Below, in pieces: positions 6,996 to 16,542 of a stretch of DNA of 64,000 bases. The position numbers and the translations under genes are program-made. Within the stretch, counting starts at the first letter, position 1. Each line of letters opens with the position of its first letter. The notes beneath the pieces were generated by a model. That model was not told the origin of the DNA. It saw nothing but the letters and a program-made list of their open reading frames with translations, and ran no database searches. Origin of the DNA: an uncultured Lachnospiraceae bacterium. Lineage in GTDB: Bacteria > Bacillota > Clostridia > Lachnospirales > Lachnospiraceae. The DNA lies in NCBI GenBank assembly GCA_900551235.1, contig URUU01000001.1, forward strand, positions 62,001 to 126,000. The letters are read 5' to 3'.

Positions 6996-9053
6996 CTATA
7001 AATTCAGATTGCACAGATCCTTATACATATATTTCTTCAAAATCTGGTTGAAACGGACATATTCTTCACCGTCCGGGTAATGTGGATCTTCAAGCGTTTT
7101 CTTTACTGCTTCGTTTGCCTCCATCAGGATTGCGGCATCCTGATATACATCACCGATACGGAAAATCAATTCTCCACTCTGACGGATTCCGAACAGATCA
7201 CCCGGACCGCGCAGACGAAGATCTTCCCTGGCTATATAAAAGCCATCATTGGACTGATTGAGGATTTCCAGGCGTTTTTTTGTTTTTTCGCCATCTTTTC
7301 CGTAACACATGATACAGTAAGACTGGGCATCGCCACGCCCGACACGGCCTCGAAGCTGATGGAGCTGTGCCAGCCCGAAGCGTTCGGCATTTTCAATCAT
7401 CATAACAGTAGCATTTGGCACATTAACACCGACTTCTATCACGGTAGTGGATACAAGCACCTGTATTTCATTTTTCAGAAAAGCTTCCATGATCTCATTT
7501 TTCTGAGAAGCTTTCATTTTTCCGTGCAGATATGAAATGCGAATGCTTTCAGGAAGCACTGCACGCAGTTTTTCCGCATAAGAGATAACATCTTCTGCTT
7601 CAATCTGTTCACTTTCTTCCACCATCGGACAGATCACATAGGCCTGATGTCCGAGGCTGATCTGCTTTTCTATAAAATGATATGCTTTTGGCCGGTAGGA
7701 AGTGTCTACCACACAGTTTTTGATCGGAAGACGATTGGCGGGAAGTTCATCTACAACCGATATATCAAGATCTCCATAAAGAATAACAGCGAGGGTACGT
7801 GGTATTGGTGTGGCACTCATAACCATTACGTGTGGCAGATTTCCTTTTTCAGACAATGCTTCGCGCTGTCGTACTCCGAAGCGATGTTGTTCATCCGTCA
7901 CAACAAGAGCAAGATTTTTATAGTTTACTTTCTCCTGAAAAACAGCATGCGTTCCGATAATGATCTGAGCTTCGCCGTTTTCAATCTTTTTACAGGCTTC
8001 TCTTTTCTGCTTTGCCGTCATGGAACCTGTCAGCAGCTCTGCATGGAAAGGAAGCTCAAGCTTCCGGAGCAGAGATGTAATGGATTCCATGTGCTGTACT
8101 GCCAGCACTTCGGTTGGAACCATGAGGCAGCCCTGCAGTCCGTTTCCGGCTGCCAGAAATAATGCAAGAAAAGAAAGGATCGTTTTTCCGGAGCCAACAT
8201 CACCCTGGATCAGACGCGACATCAGATATGGACTGGTCATATCATGTTCGATTTCCTGCCAGACTTTTTGCTGAGCACCGGTAAGTGAAAAGTCAAGATT
8301 TAAAAGAATCTGATCTGTCAGCGGAATTCTTTTGACAGAAAAGGGCTGTTTCTGTTTTTCATTCATTTTTTTTAAATGGCTCAGTGCAAGCAGAAACAGA
8401 TAAAATTCATCAAAAACCAGTCTGCGCCTTGCAAGAAGCAGATGTTTCTGATCTTTCGGAAAATGAATCTGTTCCAGTGCAAAGCGGTATTCAGACAGAT
8501 GATATTCTTTTCTTATTTTTTCGGGCAGAGTTTCTTTTGCAGGCGGAAGCTTCTCAAGAGCCTGTTTTACTGCTTTTTCTATGGTTTTCGCAGAAAGACC
8601 TTCGGTAAGAGGATAGACTGGATGCAGACATTCCTGGATTTTCCGGTATTCTTCCAAAGAAAAAACAGTTGGCTGTTCAAGTACCAACTGTTTATTTTTC
8701 CACGATGCCTTTCCACGCAGTACACAGTATGTTCCTGCTTTTAAAGTGCTGCGCAGATAAGGCATATTATACCAGGTAACTCTTATTTTAGAGGAACCGC
8801 TCTCAAAGATGCCGGATGTGATCTGCCTGTTTTTTATACGTTTTACGGCAAGCATGACCGGAAAATATCCGTAAAGAACCGCCATTTCATGATCCTTTAC
8901 GGTATCTGCGCTCTGAAGCTCTCCATATTTTTCGTAATCACGCGGAAAATAGTAAAGCAGTTCACTGACCGTTGTAATGCCAACCCGTTCAAACAGTTTC
9001 TTTGTTTTCTCACCAATGCCCTTTAACTCTGTAATCGGTGATAATTCATTCAT
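6996..9053 (-). CDS. recG: ATP-dependent DNA helicase RecG
   Basis: This is 685 residues, the normal length for RecG, which remodels stalled replication forks and Holliday junctions. The N-terminal wedge/OB region (ELKGIGEKTKKLF, VRGKASWKNK) precedes a superfamily 2 helicase core with Walker A GDVGSGKT near 285, DEQH box VVTDEQHRFG near 390 and motif VI QLRGRVGRG. The C-terminal region has the RecG LRGPGDLFGIRQSG motif. The start overlaps no neighbour; GTGGAG at the end of fakA serves as Shine-Dalgarno, with a gap of only three bases. It is the third gene of asp23-fakA-recG. Confidence 0.97.
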   Translation of the reverse strand: MNELSPITELKGIGEKTKKLFERVGITTVSELLYYFPRDYEKYGELQSADTVKDHEMAVLYGYFPVMLAVKRIKNRQITSGIFESGSSKIRVTWYNMPYLRSTLKAGTYCVLRGKASWKNKQLVLEQPTVFSLEEYRKIQECLHPVYPLTEGLSAKTIEKAVKQALEKLPPAKETLPEKIRKEYHLSEYRFALEQIHFPKDQKHLLLARRRLVFDEFYLFLLALSHLKKMNEKQKQPFSVKRIPLTDQILLNLDFSLTGAQQKVWQEIEHDMTSPYLMSRLIQGDVGSGKTILSFLALFLAAGNGLQGCLMVPTEVLAVQHMESITSLLRKLELPFHAELLTGSMTAKQKREACKKIENGEAQIIIGTHAVFQEKVNYKNLALVVTDEQHRFGVRQREALSEKGNLPHVMVMSATPIPRTLAVILYGDLDISVVDELPANRLPIKNCVVDTSYRPKAYHFIEKQISLGHQAYVICPMVEESEQIEAEDVISYAEKLRAVLPESIRISYLHGKMKASQKNEIMEAFLKNEIQVLVSTTVIEVGVNVPNATVMMIENAERFGLAQLHQLRGRVGRGDAQSYCIMCYGKDGEKTKKRLEILNQSNDGFYIAREDLRLRGPGDLFGIRQSGELIFRIGDVYQDAAILMEANEAVKKTLEDPHYPDGEEYVRFNQILKKYMYKDLCNLNL

Positions 9054-9056
9054 ATT

Positions 9057-10733
9057 TTACTCCACAGAAACTACATAATAATAAATCGGCTGCCCGCCTG
9101 CATAAAGTTCGATATCGCAGGACGGATATTTTGCTGTCAGCATTTCTTCCAGTTTTCTGGCATCCTCTTCTTTGGTATCTTCACCGTAATATACCGTGAT
9201 CAGTTCTGCATCTTCTGCATCCATCAAAGAGATAGTTTCCAGTGTAACTGCTTCGATTTCTTTTCCAACTGCAAGAATCGCGTGATCGCCAATTCCCATG
9301 ATATCTCCTTCGTGGATTTCTTTATCATCAATATGAGTATCACGGACAGCATAGGTAATCTGACCGGTTTTGACATTTTTGATCTCTTCGAGCATGGCTT
9401 CGGTATTTTCTTCTACGGAAGCTTCTGCATTGTAGCTTACGATTGCAGTGATACCCTGCGGAACCGTTTTGGTCGGAACAACGATCACATTTTTATCTTT
9501 TGTCAGCAGTTTTGCCTGATTAGCTGCCAGAATGATATTTTTGTTGTTCGGCAGAATATAAATGGTCTCTGCGTTGACCTCTTCGATCGCACGCAGCATA
9601 TCCTCGGTGCTAGGATTCATAGTCTGACCGCCCTCAATCAGATAATCTACGCCCAGTTCTTTGAAAATATCACCGATTCCATCCCCGATAGAGACCGAAA
9701 TAAATCCAACTGGTTTGACCGGTACCATCTTTTTACGTTCTTCTTCCTCAAATTTCTGCTGTTCTGCTACTTTTTCAGCGTCTCTTATCAGCTTTTCCTG
9801 ATGTTCTTCACGCATATTGTCAATTTTCATACGTGTCAGGGAACCATACGTGAGTGCTTTTGAAATTGCCTTTCCAGGATCATTGGTATGTACATGAACC
9901 TTGACAATCTCATCATCTGATACGACCACGATCGAGTCACCGATGGACTCCAGAAAACCTTTAAATTCCTGTTCTGTCTGCGGTGTATATTCTTTTTCCA
10001 GCATGATGATAAATTCTGTACAATAACCAAACTTGATCTCTGTTTCTTTTGCAGGTGCATCGGAACTGAAAGTATCTGCCGCTTCTTTTGCAGATTCCAC
10101 TTCATAATTGATCTCTTTGCCAAGGAATCCGTCATAAGCTCCTTTTAATACCTGAACCAGTCCCTGTCCGCCGGAATCCACAACACCAGCTTCTTTCAGC
10201 ACCGGAAGCATATCCGGCGTTTTTGCAAGTACTGCTTCCGCTTCCCGGATCACCTGACAGATAAAATCATTCAGTGAGATATCGCTTTCGGCCAGTTCCA
10301 GGGCTTTTTCGGCAGCACCTTTTGCAACTGTAAGGATGGTACCTTCTTTTGGTTTCATAACGGCTTTGTAAGCAGTCTCAACAGCTTTCTGAAATGCGGC
10401 AGCCAGTATGGCCACATCTACTTCTTCATATTTTTTGATGCCTTTTGTAAAACCACGGAATAGCTGGGAAAGAATAACACCGGAATTTCCTCTTGCTCCA
10501 CGCAGGGAGCCGGAAGAGATTGCCTTTGCAAGAACTTCCATCGTCGGATTTTCAAGAGCGGCAACTTCTTTTGCTGCAGCCATGATCGTCATTGTCATGT
10601 TCGTACCGGTATCTCCATCCGGCACCGGAAAAACATTCAGTTCATTGATCCATTCTTTCTTTGATTCCAGGTTTTTAGCTCCTGCCAGAAACATCCTGGC
10701 AAAAAGTTCGGCATTGATTGTATTTGTTTCCAC
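9057..10733 (-). CDS. fakA: DAK2-domain protein, fatty acid kinase catalytic subunit (FakA/YloV)
   Basis: This is a 558-residue protein of the YloV/FakA family. The N-terminal DhaL-like (DAK2) kinase domain, about 1-200, carries the Mg-ATP-binding Asp cluster in VPDGDTGTNM (39-46) and GARGNSGVILSQLFRGF. The C-terminal part matches the FakA middle and C-terminal domains. In characterised relatives it phosphorylates fatty acids bound to a DegV-type FakB partner, feeding exogenous fatty acids into phospholipids; no fakB is in this window. The start is GTG at 10733, eight bases after AAGGAGG. It sits between asp23 and recG, a common Firmicute order. Confidence 0.92.
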   Translation of the reverse strand: METNTINAELFARMFLAGAKNLESKKEWINELNVFPVPDGDTGTNMTMTIMAAAKEVAALENPTMEVLAKAISSGSLRGARGNSGVILSQLFRGFTKGIKKYEEVDVAILAAAFQKAVETAYKAVMKPKEGTILTVAKGAAEKALELAESDISLNDFICQVIREAEAVLAKTPDMLPVLKEAGVVDSGGQGLVQVLKGAYDGFLGKEINYEVESAKEAADTFSSDAPAKETEIKFGYCTEFIIMLEKEYTPQTEQEFKGFLESIGDSIVVVSDDEIVKVHVHTNDPGKAISKALTYGSLTRMKIDNMREEHQEKLIRDAEKVAEQQKFEEEERKKMVPVKPVGFISVSIGDGIGDIFKELGVDYLIEGGQTMNPSTEDMLRAIEEVNAETIYILPNNKNIILAANQAKLLTKDKNVIVVPTKTVPQGITAIVSYNAEASVEENTEAMLEEIKNVKTGQITYAVRDTHIDDKEIHEGDIMGIGDHAILAVGKEIEAVTLETISLMDAEDAELITVYYGEDTKEEDARKLEEMLTAKYPSCDIELYAGGQPIYYYVVSVE

Positions 10734-10746
10734 AACGGGTTCCTCC

Positions 10747-11103
10747 TTAATCTATCGGTCTGACACCTTCTACATAAATATTGATCTTGTGAATTTCCAT
10801 GCCGGTAAACTCTTCTACTTTATATTTGACATTGTTGATCAGGTTATCTGAAACAGCAGAAATGCTGACACCATATGCCACGATCACATGAAAATCCAGA
10901 GAAATTTTATTGTCATCGACCGTCACCTGAATACCATTTTTCAGGCTGTCCTTTTTCAGAAGTCTGACCAGTCCATCTTTCATACTTACAGTTGCCATGC
11001 CTACAATACCAAAACATTCTACTGCAACACTTCCGGCATAAGTAGCGATCACATCTGTGTCAATCAGGATCGAACCAAGCTCTGTTTCCATTCTTCCTTT
11101 CAT
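10747..11103 (-). CDS. Asp23/Gls24 family envelope protein (YloU-like)
   Basis: This 118-residue protein belongs to the Asp23/Gls24 family (PF03780): GSILIDTDVIATYAG at the N-terminus, a central SLDFHVIVAYGVSI strand region and a C-terminal amphipathic stretch. Members are linked to cell-envelope homeostasis, and YloU is the usual partner gene of fakA. The ATG has AGGAGG nine bases upstream, and fakA begins 13 bases after the stop. Its promoter overlaps a 9-bp inverted repeat, suggesting repression. Confidence 0.9.
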   Translation of the reverse strand: MKGRMETELGSILIDTDVIATYAGSVAVECFGIVGMATVSMKDGLVRLLKKDSLKNGIQVTVDDNKISLDFHVIVAYGVSISAVSDNLINNVKYKVEEFTGMEIHKINIYVEGVRPID

Positions 11104-11118
11104 ATTCTGATACCTCCT

Positions 11119-11149
11119 AGGTTATAACGATATGTTTCCATTATAACCT
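11119..11149 (-). promoter_or_regulatory. asp23 promoter -10 inside a 9-bp inverted repeat
   Basis: AGGTTATAA (11119-11127) and TTATAACCT (11141-11149) form a perfect inverted repeat with a 13-base spacer. The minus-strand -10 TATAAT (11140-11145) lies within one arm and the other arm overlaps the Shine-Dalgarno region. The -35 is weak. This geometry fits an operator or an mRNA 5' hairpin. Confidence 0.5.
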
Positions 11150-11216
11150 GTTTCATATAAAAAGGAAACATGAAAAATGATTTTTTACAGTTTTTTTAAA
11201 TTTTCGCATTTTTTGC

Positions 11217-11245
11217 TTGCATTATCCATTCGCTTCTGGTAAAAT
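11217..11245 (+). promoter_or_regulatory. rpmB promoter
   Basis: TTGCAT (11217-11222) and TAAAAT (11240-11245) are spaced by 17 bases, about 50 bases before the rpmB ATG. The short leader holds a small hairpin, GCCTA-TTG-TAGGC (11260-11272). Confidence 0.75.
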
Positions 11246-11297
11246 ACCTATTGTTGTAAGCCTATTGTAGGCAATATAATGTCAAGGAGGTGCAGTC

Positions 11298-11483
11298 ATG
11301 GCTAGATGTGCTATTTGTGATAAGGGAGCTCATTTCGGTAACAACGTGAGTCATTCTCATAGAAGATCCAATAAAATGTGGAAATCCAACATTAAATCTG
11401 TTCGCGTTAAAGTAAACGGTGGAACAAAGAAAATGTATGTATGTACTTCATGCTTACGTTCTGATAAAGTTGAAAGAGCATAA
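11298..11483 (+). CDS. rpmB: 50S ribosomal protein L28
   Basis: This 61-residue protein is bL28 of the large ribosomal subunit. ARCAICDKGAHFGNNVSHS is the standard N-terminus. Two CxxC pairs (C4/C7 and the pair in YVCTSCLRS) mark the zinc-binding form rather than the cysteine-free zinc-independent form. A strong AAGGAGGTG precedes the ATG. It is monocistronic, with its own promoter and terminator, and divergent from asp23-fakA-recG, a common Firmicute arrangement. Confidence 0.97.
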   Translation: MARCAICDKGAHFGNNVSHSHRRSNKMWKSNIKSVRVKVNGGTKKMYVCTSCLRSDKVERA

Positions 11484-11510
11484 GGATCATAAATTAAAAA
11501 AGCGAATATA

Positions 11511-11549
11511 AAAGGACAGGAATTGATTTTAGATCTCCTGTTCTTTTTT
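11511..11549 (+). terminator. rpmB terminator
   Basis: GGACAGGA and TCCTGTTC arms (one G-T pair) surround a loop of about 12 bases and are followed by TTTTTT, 28 bases after the rpmB stop codon. Confidence 0.7.
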
Positions 11550-11586
11550 GTTGTCCATCAGTTTGCCATATCAGCTTTAAAAGACA

Positions 11587-11622
11587 AGGGCGGGGAGAAC
11601 TTAAAGTTCTCTCCCGCTCTTT
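11587..11622 (-). terminator. Terminator of the GH84 gene
   Basis: AAGAGCGGGAGAGAAC and its near-complement form a 15-bp GC-rich stem with one bulge, starting 11 bases after the GH84 stop codon on the minus strand. The following T-run is weak. Confidence 0.6.
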
Positions 11623-11632
11623 GTGTTACTTC

Positions 11633-14600
11633 TTATTTTTTGATTTTTGCTTTCTTTGGCAGTCCTGCTTTTTTCAGCATTTTTGAATATTTTGTCAGTT
11701 TTTTTGCCGGTACGGTTACTTTGGCTTTTGCACTGATCTTGTTAAATGCCTTACTTCCAATAGAAGTGATGCCATTTGCCTTTTTCATATTGACTGTTTT
11801 CAGTTTGCTGCAGCCTGCAAATGCATTCTTGCCAATCTTCTTCACATTGCTTCCGATGGTTACTTTCTTCAGCTTCCTGCAATTTTTGAAAGCATTTTTG
11901 TTGATCTGGGTTACTTTGTAAGTAACGTTGCCAATCTTAACTGTCCTGGCAATAGTTACGGAAGTTACATTCTTTCCTTTACTTCCTCCGACACCAATAA
12001 CGGCTGCTGTTTTCTTATTTTCATTTAAGATGCGGTAAGTTACGTTTTTGTTTACCGTTTCTTTTACTGCCGTCTGTCCAGGATTGGACGGTGTGGATGG
12101 AGTAGATGGAGTGGATGGAGTAGTCGGTGTTCCCGGCTGCTTAGGAGTATCCGGTGTCTGTGTATCTGCTTTTTTCAGATTTGCTCTTGCACTCTGTAAA
12201 GCAGCAAGCAGGCTCTGAAGTTCTTCGGTTGTTGCATCTGCTTTTGCATTTTTCGCATTTTCATATGCGGTTTTAAATGCATTCCAGCTTTCGGACGTAT
12301 AAATTCCTTTTTCATTTCCTGCTTCATAGATGCTCTTGGTTTCCGCATTTTCTGTTTCATTTTTTAATGCGGTTATAGCTGCTTCTGTTTCTTCCGTTTT
12401 CAATTCTTCGTCAGACTGTTTCGGGCATTCCAGTGTAATAATTTCACAGATTGCCGGTTTTACATTACTCCAGGTAAGTTTTACATCTAATACCTGATCA
12501 TACATATAAGTATAGAATGTAGTCAGGCTCTTATTTAATGTTCCAAGTGTTACCCAGTTATTTTCACCGGTACGAACATAAACAGTTGCATTGCTGATGG
12601 ATTTCTGTACAATATTCAGTTTACGTACGTTTGTTGTATCAGACAGATGATATACCAGAGAACCTTCAGTCTTATCCGTCATATCCGGTACAAATGCGGT
12701 TGTCAGATCACCGTCATTTAAGTTCCAAGGCTCCTGACCTCTCTGCAGAGCAGCATCGGTCTCAAATGTCGGATCATTTACGGTTGGAATATATGCACCG
12801 CCGTTAAGCTGGATCTCATTGAGTTCTACCCAACGGGAGCTGTATCCTGCTGTAAAGTACAGACGGATGTATTTTGCTTTTACATTGTCAATGTTTGTGT
12901 TTTCCATATAAGAATAAGCTACATCTACACTGTCATGTGTCCATCCATTTTCTGCCGGTTTTGTGCTTGCATCGCTCGCATCATTTTCAACGCCATCACC
13001 GATAGTGAGTACGTCTTTCCAGTTTTTATTATCCACAGATGCCTGAATAACAGCATCTCTTGGATAATCAAACGCAGTATCCAGAACATATACTTTCAGG
13101 GATTTCAGTGTGATCTCCTGTCCAAGGGTATAGGTTACATAATCACCCGCGTTTGGTGGTGCACAATATTTTGCCTTCGATGTCAGATCGCCGTCCATCC
13201 AGTTTGCTGTTGTGCCAAGCTTTCTCGCATCGTTACTGTTGGATTCACCGCCGATGGTTGTCGCAAGCAGATCCATAGCACCGATCTCATCGTTTGTTAC
13301 TTCAAATTTACTCAGGCTGAACGTAACATCTGCGGATGTTTTATTGATCAGGCGGATGTAACGGGCACTTGTTGCAGAGGAACCGTCTTTCCATTCTTTC
13401 TGATTCAGGGAGGTCTGAAGTGTCAGTTTGTCTGTTCCGTTTCCTGTTACATCAACAGATGCGATCGCATGGATACGGTCAAGTTTCAGTCCGATATACT
13501 GTCCTGCTTTCAGGGTTACATTGTCTCTTGCATAGACTTTGGAAACTTCGTCACCATAGGTTACTTTCCAGTCTTCGTCACCAGTGTTGGTGTAATCCAT
13601 AACATCGCCGGTTACTTCTGCTTCTTTTCCATAAACAGCAAATTCACTGAATTTCACCCATACGGCTACCTGCTGGTCATTTACAATTCTGATATAACGT
13701 GCAGAAGCACCTTCCAGATTTTCGATGTATTCATCAGAACCGCTTGCGGCACCGGTATGAACTTCCTTCTTCGTCCAGTTGGAACCATCCACAGAATATT
13801 CATAGTGATATTTTACCCATTTGTCACCGTTGTTGGCACCGACAACTGTTCTCACTTTATAGACATCTTTTGTTTCACCAAGATCCATCTGGATATAATC
13901 ACCTACAATAGAAGCATCTTTTGTGCTGGTACTTGGATTTACCCAGATATAGGTGGCATCACTTCCATCTGTCAGATTGGACAGTGGATAGCTTCCGGAA
14001 CTGTACAGTGTCCATCCGCTCGTATAGCTGATGGTTCCGGTATATTTGTTATCTGCAGCTTCGCTGTTGCCATCTTTTTCAAATGCATCACAGGAAATCT
14101 CACGAATGATCAGCCAGCGGTTTTTATCGTTGTTGCTGTTCTTCCAGCGGAAGCCTTTGATCTCTTTTGCTTCTGTAAGCTCCAGAGTGACATCTTTAGT
14201 AGAACCGGCCGCCGGCTGTGTCTCAAATGCCGTCCAGCTGCTGCCGTCCACAGTATATTCCATTACACCGTTTGGAATGTAGTCATCTTCATGGCCACTG
14301 CATGCCATGGAAACGGTCATCTTCTTAACCGGTGTCACCTGATTAAAGAGCAGTCCTACATAGTCACCAGTCTGCTGGTCGGTCTGGATCTGGAAGTTGG
14401 TATTTAAGTTTCCATCAATTGCATTGGCTGCATTTCCGGTATTTCCGGAGTTTTCTGTTCCGCCGACACGGTAGATCAGGGTTCTCTCCAGTTTGATATG
14501 TTCCGGGTCAATGATCTGTTTTACGGTATCAGAAACATTTTTCATGACTTTTTCGGTAAACGGAACAATGTAGAGCAGACCTGCTGTCGCATATTTTGTT

Positions 14601-16468
14601 TCATTTACATAACGGAATCCATAAGTCCGGGAACGTTCATATAAACTCTGAGCTGCAGAATAGTGCTCCCATACTTTATCATTTTCTTTTGTCCGTACGG
14701 CTTTCAGAGCATCCATCAGTTCGATATTCGCTTCACATTCATCGCGCAGACAGCTCAGGAACGGGGTTATCTGTTCGCTCATACGTGTGTTGGCTGCATC
14801 TGTCAGATATTTTACGGCTGCATCGTAAATGGTCTTGAACTCGTTACGCATATCATCCAACTCTGCTGTCGTAACCGTTCCTGCTTCTACTTTTTTCTGG
14901 ATCTCTGCCAGTTTGTTTTTCAGGGCAACAGACTCTTCGAATTTTGCCTGTCTTCCGGCTGTCTGAACAGGTCCCTGATAGATCATGTGTTTTGCAACTT
15001 CACGCAGGGCTGTGGAAGAATCGGATTCCAGTGCAGTAACATGGTCGATATATTTGAAGGAATCTTCCCATGCCTGATCACCTTCTTCTTTTGCGTCCCA
15101 TGGTTTCCAGCAATAATCTGCTGCGGTAAAGATCGCTACTTTGGAAGGTTCCGAATGCTGCATCGGATTGAGGATGATACCTTCGTATTTACGGCCGTTG
15201 ATTCTGGTGTGCAGAATGGTGTTGTGACCACCCATGATCAGACCGGTTTTATAGTTATCGTTACATGGCCAGTTTACCCACATATATGGATAACGTCCTG
15301 CAACACCATCAGATGCTACATTATTATAGAAATTGTCTGCAAAATTTGCAGTTACCTGTCCCCAGATTGCATTACCGGTCATGACCATATGTACCTGACG
15401 GTTTGCAGAAGCATTGATGCCTTTCAGTTTCGCGGAAGAACCATTTCCCATATAATCATTCGGGCAGTAAAGAATATCCGTCTTCAGATCCGGATATTCG
15501 GAGTTCTTCAGGTTGGTCAGCCAGTCTGTCAGGTCATTAAGCAGTCTGCTTAAGTTTGCTGCACTTGATCCGGTCGCATCATCTTCCAGAAGGGCAATCT
15601 GACGCACGCCGGATTTGATCACTTGCAGATATTTTGCTTTTACGGTTTTCAGATCTGCATCGTAATTGTTGAAATTAAATGGTCTGTTCATAAATGGATG
15701 CAGAGCATATACGAAAAAGCATTTGTTTTCGTTTCCTGCCTGGGCAAGTTTCTTGATGTTTTCAAGATTTTCAGTCGGATAAAGATCTCTCCACTGACTG
15801 TTGTGGTATGGATCATCCTTTGGTGCGAACACATACTGGTTCATCTTGATCTCGCCGCCAAACTTCATCAGATCGATACGGTCTTCCAGTGACCATGGGT
15901 TGCCGTAATATCCTTCGATAAATCCACGGAACTGTACTTCTGCATAGTCTGTCACCGTCAGCTCTTTGATTTTTTTGTCTGCAGAAAGCTGTTCAAAAAT
16001 ACGTTTCAGAGTAGTGACACCATAAAATGCTGCATCGGTGTCTTTGCCAAGTACTACAATTTTGCTGCCCTTAACATACAGCATATAAGCATCGTAGTTG
16101 TCAAAGGTTGCCGCAACAGCTCCATTGGCTTTTCCGTAGGTGTCAGCTGCATCCCCGGAACCGTATACACCGACGATCAGTTCCGTCTTATCTGCTGCTG
16201 CGTTTTCGTTTCCGGTCAGTTTCAGCACGTTCAGTGTGTCTGTGATACGTGTTTTCGTGTAACTGTCAATGCCGCTTCCGATCGTCAGTTTTACCTGATC
16301 GGTGAGCTGCATCTCTTTGTCACCGTAGGTGACGTTCTGTGGTGTCGGGTAGATCTCATACTCTCCTGTTTCTTCTACTACACCTGCATAGGCAGGAATA
16401 CAGAAAAACAGAAGCATTGCCAGGAAAGCAAAGAACTTGACACTCAGTGATCTTGTTTTCTTCTTCAT
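11633..16468 (-). CDS. Secreted GH84 beta-N-acetylglucosaminidase with CBM32-like, FIVAR and LRR domains
   Basis: This is a 1,611-residue exported enzyme related to NagJ-type hyaluronoglucosaminidases, which remove terminal GlcNAc from mucin or host glycans. In order: signal peptide 1-28 (ends AYA), an N-terminal GH20b-like domain 33-165, and the GH84 catalytic domain about 175-490 with GFIEGYYGNPW at 182-192 and the catalytic Asp pair D296/D297 in LLEDDATG. About five F5/8-type C (CBM32-like) modules span 660-1370. FIVAR lies at about 1380-1450, then a Thr-Pro-Ser linker and a Lys-rich LRR_5/BspA-like tail to the end. No LPXTG is seen. The start is ATG at 16468 with AGGAGG; it has its own promoter and terminator. 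Confidence 0.93.
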   Translation of the reverse strand: MKKKTRSLSVKFFAFLAMLLFFCIPAYAGVVEETGEYEIYPTPQNVTYGDKEMQLTDQVKLTIGSGIDSYTKTRITDTLNVLKLTGNENAAADKTELIVGVYGSGDAADTYGKANGAVAATFDNYDAYMLYVKGSKIVVLGKDTDAAFYGVTTLKRIFEQLSADKKIKELTVTDYAEVQFRGFIEGYYGNPWSLEDRIDLMKFGGEIKMNQYVFAPKDDPYHNSQWRDLYPTENLENIKKLAQAGNENKCFFVYALHPFMNRPFNFNNYDADLKTVKAKYLQVIKSGVRQIALLEDDATGSSAANLSRLLNDLTDWLTNLKNSEYPDLKTDILYCPNDYMGNGSSAKLKGINASANRQVHMVMTGNAIWGQVTANFADNFYNNVASDGVAGRYPYMWVNWPCNDNYKTGLIMGGHNTILHTRINGRKYEGIILNPMQHSEPSKVAIFTAADYCWKPWDAKEEGDQAWEDSFKYIDHVTALESDSSTALREVAKHMIYQGPVQTAGRQAKFEESVALKNKLAEIQKKVEAGTVTTAELDDMRNEFKTIYDAAVKYLTDAANTRMSEQITPFLSCLRDECEANIELMDALKAVRTKENDKVWEHYSAAQSLYERSRTYGFRYVNETKYATAGLLYIVPFTEKVMKNVSDTVKQIIDPEHIKLERTLIYRVGGTENSGNTGNAANAIDGNLNTNFQIQTDQQTGDYVGLLFNQVTPVKKMTVSMACSGHEDDYIPNGVMEYTVDGSSWTAFETQPAAGSTKDVTLELTEAKEIKGFRWKNSNNDKNRWLIIREISCDAFEKDGNSEAADNKYTGTISYTSGWTLYSSGSYPLSNLTDGSDATYIWVNPSTSTKDASIVGDYIQMDLGETKDVYKVRTVVGANNGDKWVKYHYEYSVDGSNWTKKEVHTGAASGSDEYIENLEGASARYIRIVNDQQVAVWVKFSEFAVYGKEAEVTGDVMDYTNTGDEDWKVTYGDEVSKVYARDNVTLKAGQYIGLKLDRIHAIASVDVTGNGTDKLTLQTSLNQKEWKDGSSATSARYIRLINKTSADVTFSLSKFEVTNDEIGAMDLLATTIGGESNSNDARKLGTTANWMDGDLTSKAKYCAPPNAGDYVTYTLGQEITLKSLKVYVLDTAFDYPRDAVIQASVDNKNWKDVLTIGDGVENDASDASTKPAENGWTHDSVDVAYSYMENTNIDNVKAKYIRLYFTAGYSSRWVELNEIQLNGGAYIPTVNDPTFETDAALQRGQEPWNLNDGDLTTAFVPDMTDKTEGSLVYHLSDTTNVRKLNIVQKSISNATVYVRTGENNWVTLGTLNKSLTTFYTYMYDQVLDVKLTWSNVKPAICEIITLECPKQSDEELKTEETEAAITALKNETENAETKSIYEAGNEKGIYTSESWNAFKTAYENAKNAKADATTEELQSLLAALQSARANLKKADTQTPDTPKQPGTPTTPSTPSTPSTPSNPGQTAVKETVNKNVTYRILNENKKTAAVIGVGGSKGKNVTSVTIARTVKIGNVTYKVTQINKNAFKNCRKLKKVTIGSNVKKIGKNAFAGCSKLKTVNMKKANGITSIGSKAFNKISAKAKVTVPAKKLTKYSKMLKKAGLPKKAKIKK

Positions 16469-16542
16469 GTGTTTCCTCCTTTTCTTTTTTGTATCTCTGC
16501 ACAAAAAAATTCTTCCTAAACATACAGGGATACGATACTTTT

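Noticed and set aside
6604..7080. 158-residue plus-strand frame opposite the DUF6465 gene
   Set aside because: Its Ser/Ala/Phe low complexity is the antisense image of the Ala/Lys/Glu-rich tail.
12935..14407. 490-residue open frame on the plus strand inside the GH84 gene
   Set aside because: It is antisense to conserved CBM-like coding sequence, is Cys/Phe/Ile-rich as expected of a reverse frame, and has no ribosome site or recognisable domain.
14663..15553. 296-residue plus-strand frame inside the GH84 gene
   Set aside because: It is antisense to the catalytic region, with no Shine-Dalgarno, promoter or family resemblance.
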